64,000 bases of DNA from Gavia stellata (lineage: Eukaryota > Chordata > Aves > Gaviiformes > Gaviidae). The DNA lies in contig NC_082604.1 in assembly GCF_030936135.1 (NCBI RefSeq), positions 7,447,001-7,511,000 on the forward strand, read 5' to 3'. The notes beneath the pieces were generated by a model, which saw only the letters and a program-made list of their open reading frames with translations, did not search any database and had not been told where the DNA came from. Position 1 is the first letter of the stretch. Every line of letters begins with the position of its first letter. Shown here in pieces: positions 38,681-51,600 of the stretch. A program made the translations under genes and the position numbers.

Positions 38681-41600
38681 GTACGTGAGGGGTGGCGCGG
38701 AGAGGATCCCCTCCGCCCGACCTTGTCTCATAGGCGGCAAGCGCCCGTTTAGCCGCCCGCGCCCTTGGTGGTGGTGCGCCTGCAGTCCCCGGGGGGCGAG
38801 GGGAAGGGAAGCGGGACGGAGTGGGTGTGCCGGTCGGGGGGCCGGCGAGGGCGGGAGAAGGCGTGCGGGGCTGCCGCGGGGCCTTTGCGTGAGGGGAGGG
38901 GATGGTGTGACCGCGGCCGTCTCCTCTCCCCCGTCCTCCCCGCGCAGGCAGCGGCTTCCCCGCCAGCCGGGTTAACAGCGTCTGAAATCCTCCCGCAGAA
39001 GGAAAAGCCACCAAGCCTTCCTTTGCGGATGAAGCGGTTCAGAATCTGCTCTACAAAATGACAGGGCTCAACCTGCAGAAGGTTTTTAGGCCGGTGAAGA
39101 AGGAGCTTAAACCGCCCAAGTACAAGCTGATGACAGAAGCTCAGCTGGAAGAGGTAGGCTGCTCTGCTTCGGTTTGAAACAAGTTTGGTTTTAGTAAAAG
39201 TCTGTAACAGTCCATATTTCTGCTTCTTTTAATGCTGCTGTTGAAGACATCTCAGTTTCTTTCCTTTGTTTTGGGTCGTTTCCTAAATCAGTAAATCAGA
39301 GTTTTCTTCACTTGAAACAGTCGGATTTATTTATCCAACTTTTCTCAATTTTTATGGAAGATGGAAGGAAATTGGATGCTTTTTCTCCTGAGTGACAGTT
39401 TCTCTTTATTATCCCCTTTCCTTATGCTTTCTACTTAGGTTAAATGTCTTTATATGATATTTAAATTATAGCCCTGGGAATCCTTTGACTACTTTTTCCC
39501 TGTTGTCTGACCATGGTCCAGGATGACGAAGGGGCCTGACTTAAGCCAGTTCTTCTGTAACCACAATCACAGCTATAGATAAACTGTTGGTTGTGGTTTA
39601 TGCTTTGGAAGAAATTTACCATGGAAAAATACCTGAAATAAACTTGGTGTTTGTGGTAGTATACATTGATCTTTAGTTTTGAACTTCCTCCAGTAATTTG
39701 CCTGATTTGTGGTGTAGTGGTGTATTGTTCACATGTGATTCATTTACCTGGAGATTGAACTAGTGTCTCACTTCTTCTCAACTGTAGAAGGAAAAAAAAA
39801 ATTAAAAATTTCTTTCTAAATGAAATATTGTCCTGAAACTGTATGTTAGCTTTCCAATAGGGTGATTTTTTTAAATTGTAAAATAAAACTATTTTTTTTT
39901 CCCAAGGCCACAAAAAAAGCCATTGAGGAAGCTAAAGAAAAATTAATCATGCCCCCTGTTTTGAATGAACGAGAGCCAATTGATGATGTCTTAGCAGAAG
40001 ACAAATTCCTTGAGGGAACTGAAACCACAAAATACGTGTTTACAGATTTAACTTACTCCATTCCACATCGTGTAAGTAACAATGTAGTAATGTATTTTAA
40101 GAGCTTTTCATTCTTAATTTCAAAATAAGCTTTAGGTTTTAATACAGTGTAGTTATAGCAGTTTGCACAAAGGCTGAGGAGTTGTAAATTCAGTCTGGTA
40201 CAAGGCAATACAAAGACACATACTTCTAAATGTTTGCCTCTAACTGATAATGATTCATTACATTCCAGTGCTCAAAAGCAGGCGTGTGTGTGTGGAAGCT
40301 GTGGGATAGTTACGTAATTATTTTAAAAGCAGATGCTTGTGATATGCTAGGAGTGCTGAGTTCTCCCATACTTCTAGAAGCTTTCTGTGGAATTGAATTA
40401 CTTAGTACTCTGCATAGACCAAAAGATGGAGCTACTTCACAGTTGGGAAGATCTGGTAGAAGGCTGAGTAAATGATAAATGAATTCACAGGAAAGCTGTG
40501 AAGAAACAGTTGTCAAACAGAATTGTGGAGTCCAGGGATAAAGATTTCTTTGTATAATGAAACATCTAGATAGTCTTGAGTACCAGTAGTAAGAGGCTGG
40601 AAAAATTCTTAACATATAGTTGGGATTCTAAGAAGTCTCCATGGTTCAAATGTGCATATAGCAATGATCCTGTGAAATGAACTGCCAAGTCTTCCATCTG
40701 TTGCTTCATCTGAGTGCTCTCTCCAGGAACCTGCTATTTATTCTTCTGCCTCAGTGTATTGAAAACTTCCCAACAAACTTTCCTGTCTGCTGCCCTAAAT
40801 CAAATATGATTAGGAACAGATCTGAGTATATTGTTTTATTTGTTGTTTTGCACTTGCCCTTACTTGATTCTAGCACCTACCTCTGACACGAAGTTATAAA
40901 ACTACAAGACACTTGCCTTCTTAATTTAGTATGTGTTATTAAATGCATAAAATCAGGTCATCAGCAACGCTAACTCCTTTCTCTGGGTATTAGTTACGTT
41001 ATCTGTCTAAACTTCACAGAGATGTAGCTTTTAGTGTAGTTCCCTGCGCAGTTAATGTCATACAGTAAGATTAAGATGCAAATGTAGCACTTAGTTAGCA
41101 GATACCAGGGAGAAATGATGACTCTAGCACATAGCAACAGTCAATTAGAAACTGCTATTATTTGTGTGAGTTTAGGTATAGAAGGACTTTGCCAAATAAG
41201 AATCTTTTTTACAATGGTTCTGCCTACCAAGAGAGAAGACTTTGGGAGATAATGCTCTTTTTTTTACCTTGTGTTCAGGAACGTTTCATTGTAGTTAGAG
41301 AACCAAATGGTGTATTACGCAAAGCAACCTGGGAAGAACGAGACAGAATGATACAGATATTCTTCCCAAAAGAAGGTCGCAGAGTTATTCCCCCAGTGGT
41401 ATTCAAGGATGAACACCTTGCGGTAAGATCTTCCTGGTTGTGAAAATGGATCATTTTACTTCATTGTGCTCTGAGAGTGAAACTGCTATTTGGATAGAGT
41501 AGCTCTGAATAAGCCAGTCTGCTTGTGTGTTTTAAGCTGCTTGAATTCTGTTTTGAACAACTGCTTGTCATTGTAACTTAGTTAAAATACTTACAACAAA

Positions 41601-44600
41601 GTTTCAGTTTAGGGCCAGGTGAATCCCGGGGAGGTGTAAATATTCTGTCATACTAGAAATCCACATTTAATTGTTATGCATTGATAAAATTGTATGCTTA
41701 ATCTGAAAATGTGAACTGGTGTTTCAGAAACGAAAATCAAGAAACATTTGTATTAATGTCATCAAGCAGTTACTGTACTTTTATCCATTTTGCCTTGTGA
41801 TTAAGGGGACCTTGTGATTCTGTGGCGCAGAACAGAAATGTTGTGGTGGCTGTTTTGATTTTTGGAGAGTTGGAATGGTGTGATACAGAATCTATTCCTG
41901 AATTTAAACTGTTGTTTTAGACTGTGTTTCGGCAAGACCGCCATGAGGATATCCTTAACATGTGCATTGCTCAGTTTGAGCCAGATTCACCTGATTATAT
42001 CAGGGTGAGTTCAGCTTTCATTTTTCTAGTAAAAAAATAGTATTAGTGAAGAACTTCAGGGTTTGTTTTGTAAATGTAAGTATTATCTGGGGACCAAAGG
42101 TGGTGTTCATTTGTGTTCTTTTTTTTCCCCCGTATAGATTACCTGCTATCCTTGTGATGAGTTTTAGGGTTTTTTGTCTTGCAGAAAAGTAAAATGGGAT
42201 TCTGTTTAAGTAATTTTCAACAGTATAGAAAGAACTACGGATGCATAAAAATAGTCTTTATACAGGTATTTTTTGTTATCAAACCAGAATTGATGATAAT
42301 GCCCATAAGTGGCCACAACCAGAGTTGTGCTACTGAAGTCATGCTAACTGCTATGTTAGGATGTGAAGGGAGCAGGTAGATAACTGATGAAGTGCACCTG
42401 AGAGCACTGTACACAAAGTACTACTTTTGACAATGACCAGGTACAAAAACAGACTTCTAGCTGAAATATTTAAATTTAGTAACTGTAGTTATTGATGAAT
42501 ATGTTAGTCTACATTTGCCTTTAAAATGTTTACTTCTCTTTAAGCTGGAGTAATTTCTCAAATCACTGGGAACGTAACTTCTGTTAGGCAATTTTTCAAG
42601 TAACTTTTCTTCAAAGTAAAATTTCACCTTTTTGCTCTAGCATTTTTCTCCTTAAAGAATAGATTACAACCTGGCAGCAGTGAAATGAAGGTTCAGACGT
42701 TATGTCCCTCTCCAAATATTTCAGTACAGAGCAAGTATTTAGGTTTCTATTAACATAAAAATGTCTATGCCTAAGTACTAAGAACCGGGTTATCCCAGTG
42801 TTACCCTGAATTCTAACATGTATAAAGCTTTACGGTAGCATGGTTCAGCCTGTGGCTTACTCCTGCACTTTAGGGAGGTCTGAAAATAGATCAAAAACGC
42901 TAAGTGAGGGGTAGAGGGGAGAAACTGCTGTCAAGCTCCAGTTATGCTAATGAAACTGAAACCTTTTGTGTATAGGTTCATCATCGGACATATGATGACA
43001 TTGAGAAGCATGCCAAATATGATCTGCTCCGTTCAACAAGGCACTTTGGAGGAATGGTATGGTATCTAGTAAACAGAAAGAAAACGGATGGCTTACTAAT
43101 AGATATGATCCACAGAGACTTGTAAGTGGTGTCACTTATTAATTCTGCTTATCTAAACAAATAGAAAACAAGTACCACTGTTTGAAAAAAACCCAAACAA
43201 ACAGTATTTCCGTAAGATGTAAAAGCGTTCATTTGCATGAAATTTTAGGCTAGCTGTTAACTTTCAGATATATAGATGCTGAATGGAAGCACGAAGTAGA
43301 GTCCATGAAGTTGTAGGGCATTAAACTAGGTTTCTGCAGAAATTAGCCTTCTGTAGTTGTTGGGCTCTGGGCAGTGCTGATCTTAAAGCCCAACACTTTT
43401 ATGCTACTGACCTCAGTTTTGGCTTTTAAGATTGACACACTGAGTTTTAGAGCAATTCTTAAGTAGCTTAAGAACGGATAGATACACTTTCATTTTAAAT
43501 GGATGGATTTCTAGAAGTTATGCTGCTAAACTTACTCAAAACTCCCTGAAACAAACAATATTTAGTTGTTCAAGATGTCACTAGAGCTAGGAGAAATTTG
43601 TACAATTAGGACTCCCAAGTTGCAGTGATGGTGGCATTCATTTCCTACTGTTGAAGTTAGAAACCTTAAACAGGTGGTCAGATCTTACTTTTAAACTTGA
43701 GGATAGGGAAGTTCCAATTTTGGAATCAAATTGTTAAAGCGAAAATTCAAATATCAGGACTATGTAAATTACCAGAGTTTGGAACATCTGTACCTGCCAC
43801 CCACCCACTTCTGGCTTGTAATTTATGTAAAACACCTGTTCTAGTTTTAAATTCAGTTGAGGGCTAGGTGTCACAAGAATTCTGATACTACTACCATGCT
43901 TGTTACTGCAGTCAGGTGTTAGAAAGTTTCTGTTTGGCACAGTTGTTCCACTAAATACTTGTATTTTACAGAGAGATTTCAGCTTTAGTACTGCTGAACA
44001 GTACATCAGGCTTAAACTGCAGTATGGCTAAATTTATGTACGGTGTTCGTGTGCTTCTCGTCTTCTTTCTGATTAACAGGTTGTCATTACAACAGATGAT
44101 GGGATGCCTGTTTAACTGTGTATGCTAATGACTGTATACTTGGTGAAAGCCTGGGGTGTGCAAAGTACACTTTCTCTAAATACTTTAAGTATTAGGAGAA
44201 AGTAATTGCTACAACTGGGCCTTTATTTCTTCAGGCTGGATGACACTACAAGTTTAATTACACTGTATCACATGCTTCATCCTGAATGTCAATCAGCAAA
44301 AGCAGCTAAAGAAGGGAAACTTCAAGGAGTTGATCTGATCAAGGTATACTTTTCTCCTTTAAGGCTACTTAACTACAGAAGAGAAAGCTTTTAAACAGCA
44401 GAAGCTTATTGAGTAGTCTGAATTTCTCCTTACCTTAAGAAGCAGGTATTTAACTAGAACTGTTGTGCATGCCAGGTTGTGTTTGGTTTTTCTTAATTAT
44501 ATTTAGCTGCACCAGGATTTCAGTTGTAGGTTGCTGATCTGCCACTGGAATGGTGAAATCTCATTAGGCAACTATGCTCTTAATTGTACATTAATCTCTC

Positions 44601-44710
44601 TTCTGCCATGTTTGCAGGTATTTGTGAAGACTGAATCACAAAAAGAAGGCTATATACAACTGGCCCTCCAGGCTTATGAAGAAGCAATGGCTACTTCTAC
44701 AGCTTCATGA
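38560..44710 (+). CDS. MRPS22: mitochondrial small ribosomal subunit protein mS22 (8 coding exons)
   Basis: Structural protein of the mitochondrial 28S ribosomal subunit, specific to animal mitoribosomes, acting in the mitochondrial matrix. Coding exons: 38560-38680, 38999-39153, 39907-40071, 41279-41422, 41921-42004, 42976-43121, 44235-44343, 44618-44710. Together they give 1017 nt and 338 aa, slightly shorter than the roughly 360 aa of the human protein, also from 8 exons. All seven introns are GT-AG and the frame stays open. The first 33 residues are rich in Ala, Arg and Trp with a single acidic residue, as expected of a cleavable mitochondrial presequence. The rest, from about residue 41, matches the MRP-S22 family as I remember it (for example [20 protein letters not shown] in exon 4). 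The start ATG lies in AAGATGGCGGC. An in-frame ATG at 38497 would add 21 residues, but it lies in the probable promoter and spoils the presequence. The gene converges on COPB2. Identification is by recognition, not by alignment. Confidence 0.95.
38999..39153 (+). CDS. MRPS22: MRPS22 coding exon 2
   Basis: Acceptor CTCCCGCAG, donor GTAGGC. The split codon gives Glu41. Residues 42-92 include [20 protein letters not shown], which begins the conserved mS22 core, and the exon ends on a codon boundary. Confidence 0.95.
39907..40071 (+). CDS. MRPS22: MRPS22 coding exon 3
   Basis: The acceptor is a T-rich tract ending CCCAAG and the donor is GTAAGT. It encodes 55 whole codons, residues 93-147 (contains [20 protein letters not shown]). 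Confidence 0.95.
41279..41422 (+). CDS. MRPS22: MRPS22 coding exon 4
   Basis: Acceptor TTGTGTTCAG, donor GTAAGA. It encodes 48 whole codons, residues 148-195 (contains [20 protein letters not shown]), one of the most recognisable mS22 segments. Confidence 0.95.
41921..42004 (+). CDS. MRPS22: MRPS22 coding exon 5
   Basis: Acceptor GTTGTTTTAG, donor GTGAGT. It encodes 28 whole codons, residues 196-223, including [20 protein letters not shown]. It is too short to stand out as an independent open frame. Confidence 0.94.
42976..43121 (+). CDS. MRPS22: MRPS22 coding exon 6
   Basis: Acceptor TGTGTATAG, donor GTAAGT. It encodes residues 224-271 plus two bases of Leu272, including [20 protein letters not shown]. 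Confidence 0.94.
44235..44343 (+). CDS. MRPS22: MRPS22 coding exon 7
   Basis: Acceptor TATTTCTTCAG, donor GTATAC. It completes Leu272 and encodes residues 273-308 ([20 protein letters not shown]). Confidence 0.93.
44618..44710 (+). CDS. MRPS22: MRPS22 terminal coding exon 8
   Basis: Acceptor CATGTTTGCAG. It encodes residues 309-338 ([20 protein letters not shown] near its centre) and stop TGA at 44708-44710. A hexamer AATAAA follows the stop directly at 44711, too close for use. The likely signal is at 44775. Confidence 0.93.
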   Translation, partial: VFVKTESQKEGYIQLALQAYEEAMATSTAS

Positions 44711-44800
44711 AATAAACCTTAGTTACTCATAAGTTTTAAGTCCATTTATAAGCATTCTCTGTACAGGATTCCACAATAAATACTTCAAACAAGTGCCTGT
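44711..44800 (+). terminator. MRPS22: MRPS22 3' UTR and polyadenylation signal
   Basis: AATAAA at 44775-44780, about 65 bp after the stop codon, with T-rich sequence downstream near 44805-44815. This predicts a very short 3' UTR with cleavage near 44795. A further AATAAA at 44853 could serve a slightly longer form. The cleavage site is inferred. Confidence 0.7.
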
Positions 44801-45279
44801 TCTAGAAATTTTTTTACTAAAATTTATATAAGAATCACTGGAGCAGCTTGTTAATAAAAAAACCCCAACTTACAGCAGTCATCATGAATTTTGATTTGAG
44901 GTGACACCATACCCTGAGTTTAATTCCTTTACTGTTGCATCTTGAATCTGAAGAATTGCCCACAATTCATTTTACTGAAGTATGTATAGGGTCTGGACAG
45001 CTTAGTGTAAGAAAGTACATAACACCACAACTGTAACTATTACTTGTTCGGCTAGATTTTTAGCTAAAAAAAGTGTTATCTGGAAGAATAACTGAGCTAC
45101 TGCTTGTTAACAGATACAAGCTAAATAGCACAGTGAAAAAGTAACGATGTACCTGAAGTGTATATGCTAAGAAAAGTCAGGTTGAAATAATATGCTGGGC
45201 TACTATGCTTCTATTCCAAATATTTGCTATTGAAGCTGGGTTAAGAATAGTAGAATTATTAGTAAATGGAGAACAGAGG

Positions 45280-45531
45280 AATAGAATGTTTAAAAGAGTT
45301 TATTAAATTGCTTGATAAATGAAAACATTTTTTAGTATGCACTGGAGCAGACATACATCTTGAATTTCAACATACTGGAAGCTGATTCTTTTTGTACAGT
45401 TGCTGGGTCTACCTTTCTTTCTTACATGTACATGGTCCACTTGCAGTATAAAAATCAAATTGACTCAGAGCACATAGTCCACAAAACTTCATTCCTTTGG
45501 AGTAACTGATCTGATCATCTAAAAACTATGG
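45280..45531 (-). terminator. COPB2: COPB2 3' UTR and polyadenylation signal
   Basis: On the minus strand AATAAA occurs at 45304-45299, about 230 bp past the stop codon, which predicts cleavage near 45280. The predicted 3' ends of COPB2 and MRPS22 (about 44795) are then roughly 0.5 kb apart and do not overlap. Confidence 0.65.
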
Positions 45532-45627
45532 TCACTCATCTAAGATCTCTTCATCCAGATTGATATCTGTGGTATCAATATCCTCCAGATCCAAGTTATC
45601 TAAGTCATCTTCCAAGTCCAGCAGTGT
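45532..45627 (-). CDS. COPB2: COPB2 terminal coding exon 22 (acidic tail)
   Basis: Acceptor CTTTTCCTAG. It encodes residues 883-913 ([20 protein letters not shown] in the centre) and stop TGA. The Asp/Glu/Leu tail is typical of beta'-COP C termini. Confidence 0.95.
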   Translation of the reverse strand, partial: TLLDLEDDLDNLDLEDIDTTDINLDEEILDE

Positions 45628-48600
45628 CTAGGAAAAGAAAAGACTAGATTAAGGGGACACTAATATGGTTATATGTTAGCTAGCTTATATGATGTATGAT
45701 TCTGTATGATGTATTTGCACATTCTGCAAAACACCAAGCTGAGGCCATCGGTGGAACATAAGTTGTAGAGAGAAGCTGCCTTCTGGCTAGGAAAGCATCT
45801 CTCAAGGTTGCAACTTCTTACTATGTTTTGACCAACGGTGTTTGGACTTCACCCTTTGTTCCTTGTAAATCCACAAGGAACTGGTCTCTATTACTGCATA
45901 CAGTCTCTGCATACAACAGGGAGCGACCCATACACTGTACTGGTCCAAGCTGTCTGGGTTTATTACAGGAAGTTACATTTTCCAGTAGCTTGGTTTAATC
46001 ATATTATTAGTTGAGCTCTTTAACATAAAATTTAATTAATTTAGTGCTTGTACTTCCCTTCATAAAAATGTATTTCAGTACCTTTTGATCTCTTGTTGGA
46101 AGTAGATCAGAATTCTGCAAAACTGTCTTCATCGCTTCTGGTTTAGGAGATGGAACTGGTTCTTCAGCCTTCTTCTAATGAGAAAAGAGATTCCTTAACT
46201 TCTTTTGAATTTAAATTCTTTCAACAAAAGCAAGTAAAACCACAGCAGCAGACCTAGAAGCCCCTCTCATGGTGGTTCGCTTTCAAAAGTTTCCCTAATA
46301 ATTCTTGAACAGCATCTTCACAGGCAGTAGCATTTTAGTCCTCACTCCACTGGGGACTACTGTTTCCCCGCCCAGTTTATATAAAGCAGTTGATGGAAAT
46401 GATACAATCAAAACAACCCTCAGAAAGTATCAGTTAATATCAAATACTGAAGTGCTGTTAGAAAGTGATTTTCAAGGTCCTCAGCAGAAAATAGATTAGG
46501 TCACTTGAGACTGTCACAGAGGTTTGGTAAGTACTGTTGCTGGGCTTTGTGTCCTGTACCCTGTAATGGTTTAACACTTACCCTTCTCTCTTCACTGCTG
46601 CACAAGTTTTATATTAAGGTAATTCCTTAGTTCGTACCATTACTGAAGCAATGGTACTATTCTGTTAATCATATTTAGATTAATTATATAATTATCTCCT
46701 AAAAAAGGTCTCATATTCAGCCTCAGCTGTAAAAGACAACTGTTGTTTAAGGACTTCTACGCAATCATTAACTGAATGCAAGATATGCTTCTAACATTAG
46801 TGGTCTTGTTTTCTAGTTTCTAATGCAAGCTAGTTCTAATCGGGTTTAGACAACTTTTGTAACGCTATTTCTTTATCTTCTCTAACAAATATGCACACAA
46901 GTTGATTTTGCTTCAATGATACTTGCTTTGATACACAAGAAGCAAACAGTCACTAAAGCTACTTGAAAGTAAGCTAACCTCTCTGAACTGTAAATGAAGT
47001 TTTGTAGTGCATCTCCTACAAGGAAAAAACACAGACAGAATGGAGAGTTGTGACTTTCTGTCACTCCCTCAGTTTCCACTGTGGTTCTTGTAGAAGTTTA
47101 TAGCCTCAAAGAACTGTGCCAACATCATTGTCTTTAAGAAACTCTCACATTCTGATTTTCATGTTCAAATGTAAAGTGTATTTGACACCAGCAAGAATTA
47201 GAAGTTGTCATCTTCTGTTTAAGTTCTGAAAAGCATTTGAAGTGTTTGCCTCAATCTCTATGCTTATACCTTGTATTTAAGTCATGTGTTTTCTGCAAAA
47301 TACTTGGACAACTGAGGTGGTCAAAAAAAAAAAAAATCAGTTTTAATTACTTCAGGTATCGATTAGAACAAGTAATTGAACAGGATTCCTAGTCAGTCAG
47401 TTAAGGAATAGTCTTATTCCATAACCATGCATACTAGCAGAGAATAGCATTTTTCGTTACTGTAATATGCAAGAGTTTCCACATTCCAACTACTGAGCTT
47501 TTAGAAAACAAGCAGCAGTTGAGACCGTGTTTGTATGTGCAACCAAAATTGTTTTTTCTGCAGGATGAGTTCAATGGTGAGACTCTACGATTACTCAGAT
47601 ACACTAAGAAAAGATGACCCAAGATAAGTAACCACACAAAAGAAACAATTTCACAGTCAAGAAGTCATTAGTAGTTACAGAAGTAGATTAAGAAGAGTAT
47701 AAGGCAAGAGAGCATGGAAGTCAGCTGCAGTGCTTACAGTCAAGCCAATGAGAGCAATCATTTGTCCATTATTGGTGAAGTACTGCCCACAGTAGATGTT
47801 CCCATACAATAGCAAAGTTGCCTCTTTCTTAGAATTCATTGTTTAGTAGTAACACTGACCTGAGGTGCCATTACTCCAGAAGGCTCAAAGCCTTTTGCTT
47901 CTTCAAGTAAGTTTCTTTCTTCATTTGGCTACAAGTAAAAAAAACAAAACAAAACAAACAAACACAAACCAAAAAACCAAAACCACCAAAACATATGTTC
48001 ATGGAATGTTTAAGTGGTTGTGCTGACTTGCTTAAAGCTGAATTTACACAGCACCAAATGTTTTTCTCCTAGAGACAATAAGAGCTCCCACTTCTTACTT
48101 ACAGTGACAAGGGGGTATTCCCTGGCTGGTCGCAAGTCAGCAAGACTTTGTTTAACATATTCTTCAGCAACAAAAGCTTCCTTTAATCCAGGGAAAAGAT
48201 TTTCATATTCTGTAGGATCAGCAAGGGACTCAGCAGCTTTTTGATTTACTTTAGAGAGATTCTCCCGCCACAGTTTAACAACCCTGGAGACGCAAACCGT
48301 ATCTGTTATATACAGCTAATTTTGACAAGACTATTCACGCTCTGCATGCGCTTTGAAGTTACCTCGAAACTTGGCTTGGCAAGTATGTCCGTGCAAGAAA
48401 AGCAGCCTCTGGGAGACGCCCGGTTTTAATCAGGAGTTCCAAACATGAATCGAGCCTGAAAGATTTTAAAACGTGATTTTAACCAGTAAATTTAATAAAG
48501 ACAAATTTTTGTATTAGATTAGCTGTTTATTCTTATTAAAGTACTTTCATTTCGGATTTTAAAAGTAGCAGCCATCATAAAACAGAATCAGATTTTCTGA

Positions 48601-51600
48601 AAAGGCACATGCCACAATCTTTCTCCATGAAGTTTTAAGTTAGCTGTAGTTAGCCATTTGAAGAACCTGAGGTTCTTTGCATTTCGGAAAGCAGAAGAGA
48701 ACAACCTGAATCTCTTGCTTGTTACTTACTTTCCCTGCAGGAAGTAGCTCATAAATGCAACATTGTTCTTGCCATCTTTTTCTGCTCCTTCAGCTAACTT
48801 ATTCACCATGTTAGCATTTCCTGAAGCTGTGGCCAAGAGCAGAAGTCCTCCATAGTCTTGTGCATGGTGGAGACACTCCTGGGCTAAGCCAAACTGGCAT
48901 TTACTGATGGCAAGCTCAGCAAGTTGCTTCCATTTCTGTTCTGACTAATGGTACAAAAAGGGGAGAGGGAGGGAAAGAAAAAAAAAAAAAACCCTCACGT
49001 TTTTGAATGGCATTTAAAGATTTTCAGAGCACTCAATACGAAAAATACAAGCTCACTTGTGAAGGTACTATATCCCATCATTACACTTATCTTCCCTTTG
49101 AGATATCAGGATTACTGCAGCTTCACAGCGTGACACAGTGAGTGTTATGTGCAGATCATTACACAGCTATACCATTCATAAAATAAACAGGTTTTCATTA
49201 AAAATGGAGGGAGGAGGTAGAAATAACTTTGAAAACGTAAACAGTAATAGTCTCTTACAGGAAGCTCCCAAGTTAACCTTCAGAATGAAAGAAAGGCATT
49301 TGTGTCTGTAACTAAGTTAACATTCCTTATCACTACTTCATTATTTTACAACAGGAACTGCGAGATCAATTCTCTGAATAACGGGTAAGGGACAAATCAC
49401 TGCCTGTCAGTCTTCCTAGTGTATCAGTCTATGTTTGCTAAGGCTGGAACAAAGGCCCAGAGGCTTCAGTCCTGCCATTCCTCCTCACTGTTAAATACTG
49501 GAGATTAAGGCTTGGTTCTTGGTTCAAGTTTTGTATTCTCCAGGAGTTCCTATAGCTTTTTGAGCAGACAACATTCTTCTATCCCCATCCCACAGCTTAG
49601 ATTCCTTTGAATTACAGGCAGAAGAGTTTCATCAAGGAAGCTGGAGGCATTTATGTAGTGTCCAGAGAGCTGTACTGAATCCCCAGATACCACTGTCTTT
49701 TCCTACAGAGCCTCTTAGATTCGTGCTAATACTCAGAATTAGTATGAATCACCAAAAATTTTATTTTTACCTCTGCTTCCACTGCAAGCTGATACGCTAT
49801 TTTTAATTCTCCAAGTTGAAGAGCAAGTTCAAAACGATGCTCTGGATCTGTAGACACTGCAAGAGCTTGTTGTTTGAAGCCCTAAAATAAAAATCTGGAA
49901 GTAAGACTGTGATCCGTCGGTCAAACAGCATCCTAGATGCTCTAACAAAAACCCTCTAAACAGAAGGTTACAATAATCTCAAATAAATATAGATTATTAA
50001 CAAGAGTTTACGCTTACAGGTAACATGACTGGGTTTTGCTTAGCAAATTTGTTTAGAAATGTGAATAAACTGATTTATTAAGTTTTTGATAACTAAGAAG
50101 TAATTTTCTTGCCTGTTTTTCAAGAAAATGTGCAACTCTGGTTCTCTGTTCTTTTGGAATTGTGGGAAGAACTTTGTCAGCCATACTGAAATCTCTTCTC
50201 ATCACAGCAGTTTGATATTCAAGCACTGAGACCAGCAAAGAGTAGCTAACAATGTTTAGCTCCTTATCACCCAAATAAAGCCGGTTGTCCTTAGGGATAT
50301 ACCCCAAAAGATACATTGTTCTGAAACAAAACAAAGAATATTCATCTTGAATAGATCCACTAACAAATACTGGACTTTTTTTTATAGGCTAGTTCTTATG
50401 GTAGCAAGAATACTCACATGAAAGATTCTACTTTTACTATATGTTCACTTTCACATAACACTTTATTCCCTCCAAGATTACATTACTGCCTCAGAACATA
50501 CATTACCATGCTATGTAAGAAAAAGCAGTAATGCATGGCAAGCAGGTGACCAGGTTCATCTTGTCCTAACTTCGTTGAAAGAACCTTTAACACTTGCTTA
50601 TAACCCGATGCAGCAAATTACCTGTCTAAATGGGCAATGGTGACAATTTCACCTCCAACATAGTAGTTGAGTCTGTTCACAGAACTGGTGTAAATAAAGC
50701 AGTCTCCTACCCACAAGCCTGTTTTCACAATCTCCTGAATCTCACCAAGAACCTGCAAATTAAGTTTGACTTAATTAGATATACAGAAAGGTACTTTTCG
50801 ATAGTATTAGATAGTATTGCATTTTCACATTTAAATTTAATATTCTATACTTAAGTACATAGTTGGGCAAGTTGCACAAATAAGTTTAGATACACATTGG
50901 AAGTACCCAAATAATGCTTTTAGTTTCTAAAAAAATGCTGGAACATGAAATCTCTACCTTAATTCTTAACTAAACCAGTTATAAATCTAGGAAACAAGCA
51001 CCAAACTAAGCGCTACGCAAGATAATCAAAAGACAACTTTCCTTGTGAAATTTTTGTTTCTGACATTTCACAGCATGAGTTTCAAACAGGGATGCTCTCC
51101 CCCGGCAGCCCAAATAAAATGATTAACAGTGTTCCTCAGGCAGATGTACACTGTGTGGTACTCAATGTTCCGGAAACTAAAATTTAATAGGACTATGATA
51201 AGGACTGAATTTGCTATACTCTGGGAAGACTTGCGTCAATGATCTCTAATCCTATTCCATTTTTTAAATAGAAGGTACCTCAAAAGCATCTTCAATTCCA
51301 TCTTCAGTGACACCTTCATGTGTTTCTTGGGCTGCTGCAACTTTTTCTGATAGGTATTTCAGAATGAAGAATGACTCTTCTGTAGCAATGCAGACAAGCT
51401 CACCCGAGTCAGACCAGAAAATCTGTATCATCAGAATCAATAATGGCACTGTTTTAGAGACCCCGGGTTAAGAAAGGGGGATGTAAAAATTAAGGTTAGA
51501 ACATACTAACTCTAACAGAAGCTTTAGGACCTGAGAAGCGAACACATACAGGGATTTTCTTCCCCGTCTGCTAAAGACTGAGATAAACTAATGTTATTAC

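Larger units (their letters stand above)
37900..39010 (+). promoter_or_regulatory. MRPS22: CpG island and promoter of MRPS22
   Basis: An abrupt change from AT-rich flank to CpG-dense sequence, with many CG dinucleotides from about 37911 to 39000, spans the 5' end, exon 1, intron 1 and the start of exon 2. There is no TATA box. A GC box (GGGGCGGGA) lies at 38536-38544, just before the ATG. This fits a TATA-less housekeeping promoter. The transcription start is inferred to lie between about 38490 and 38555. Confidence 0.8.

Noticed and set aside
38436-39014. 192-codon minus-strand open frame over the MRPS22 CpG island
   Set aside because: High-GC sequence gives few stop codons by chance. The product is low-complexity Pro/Ala/Arg, antisense to exons 1-2, with no family likeness.
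44085-44140. Possible C/D box snoRNA in MRPS22 intron 6
   Set aside because: AGATGATGGG only approximates box C. No convincing box D or terminal stem was found.
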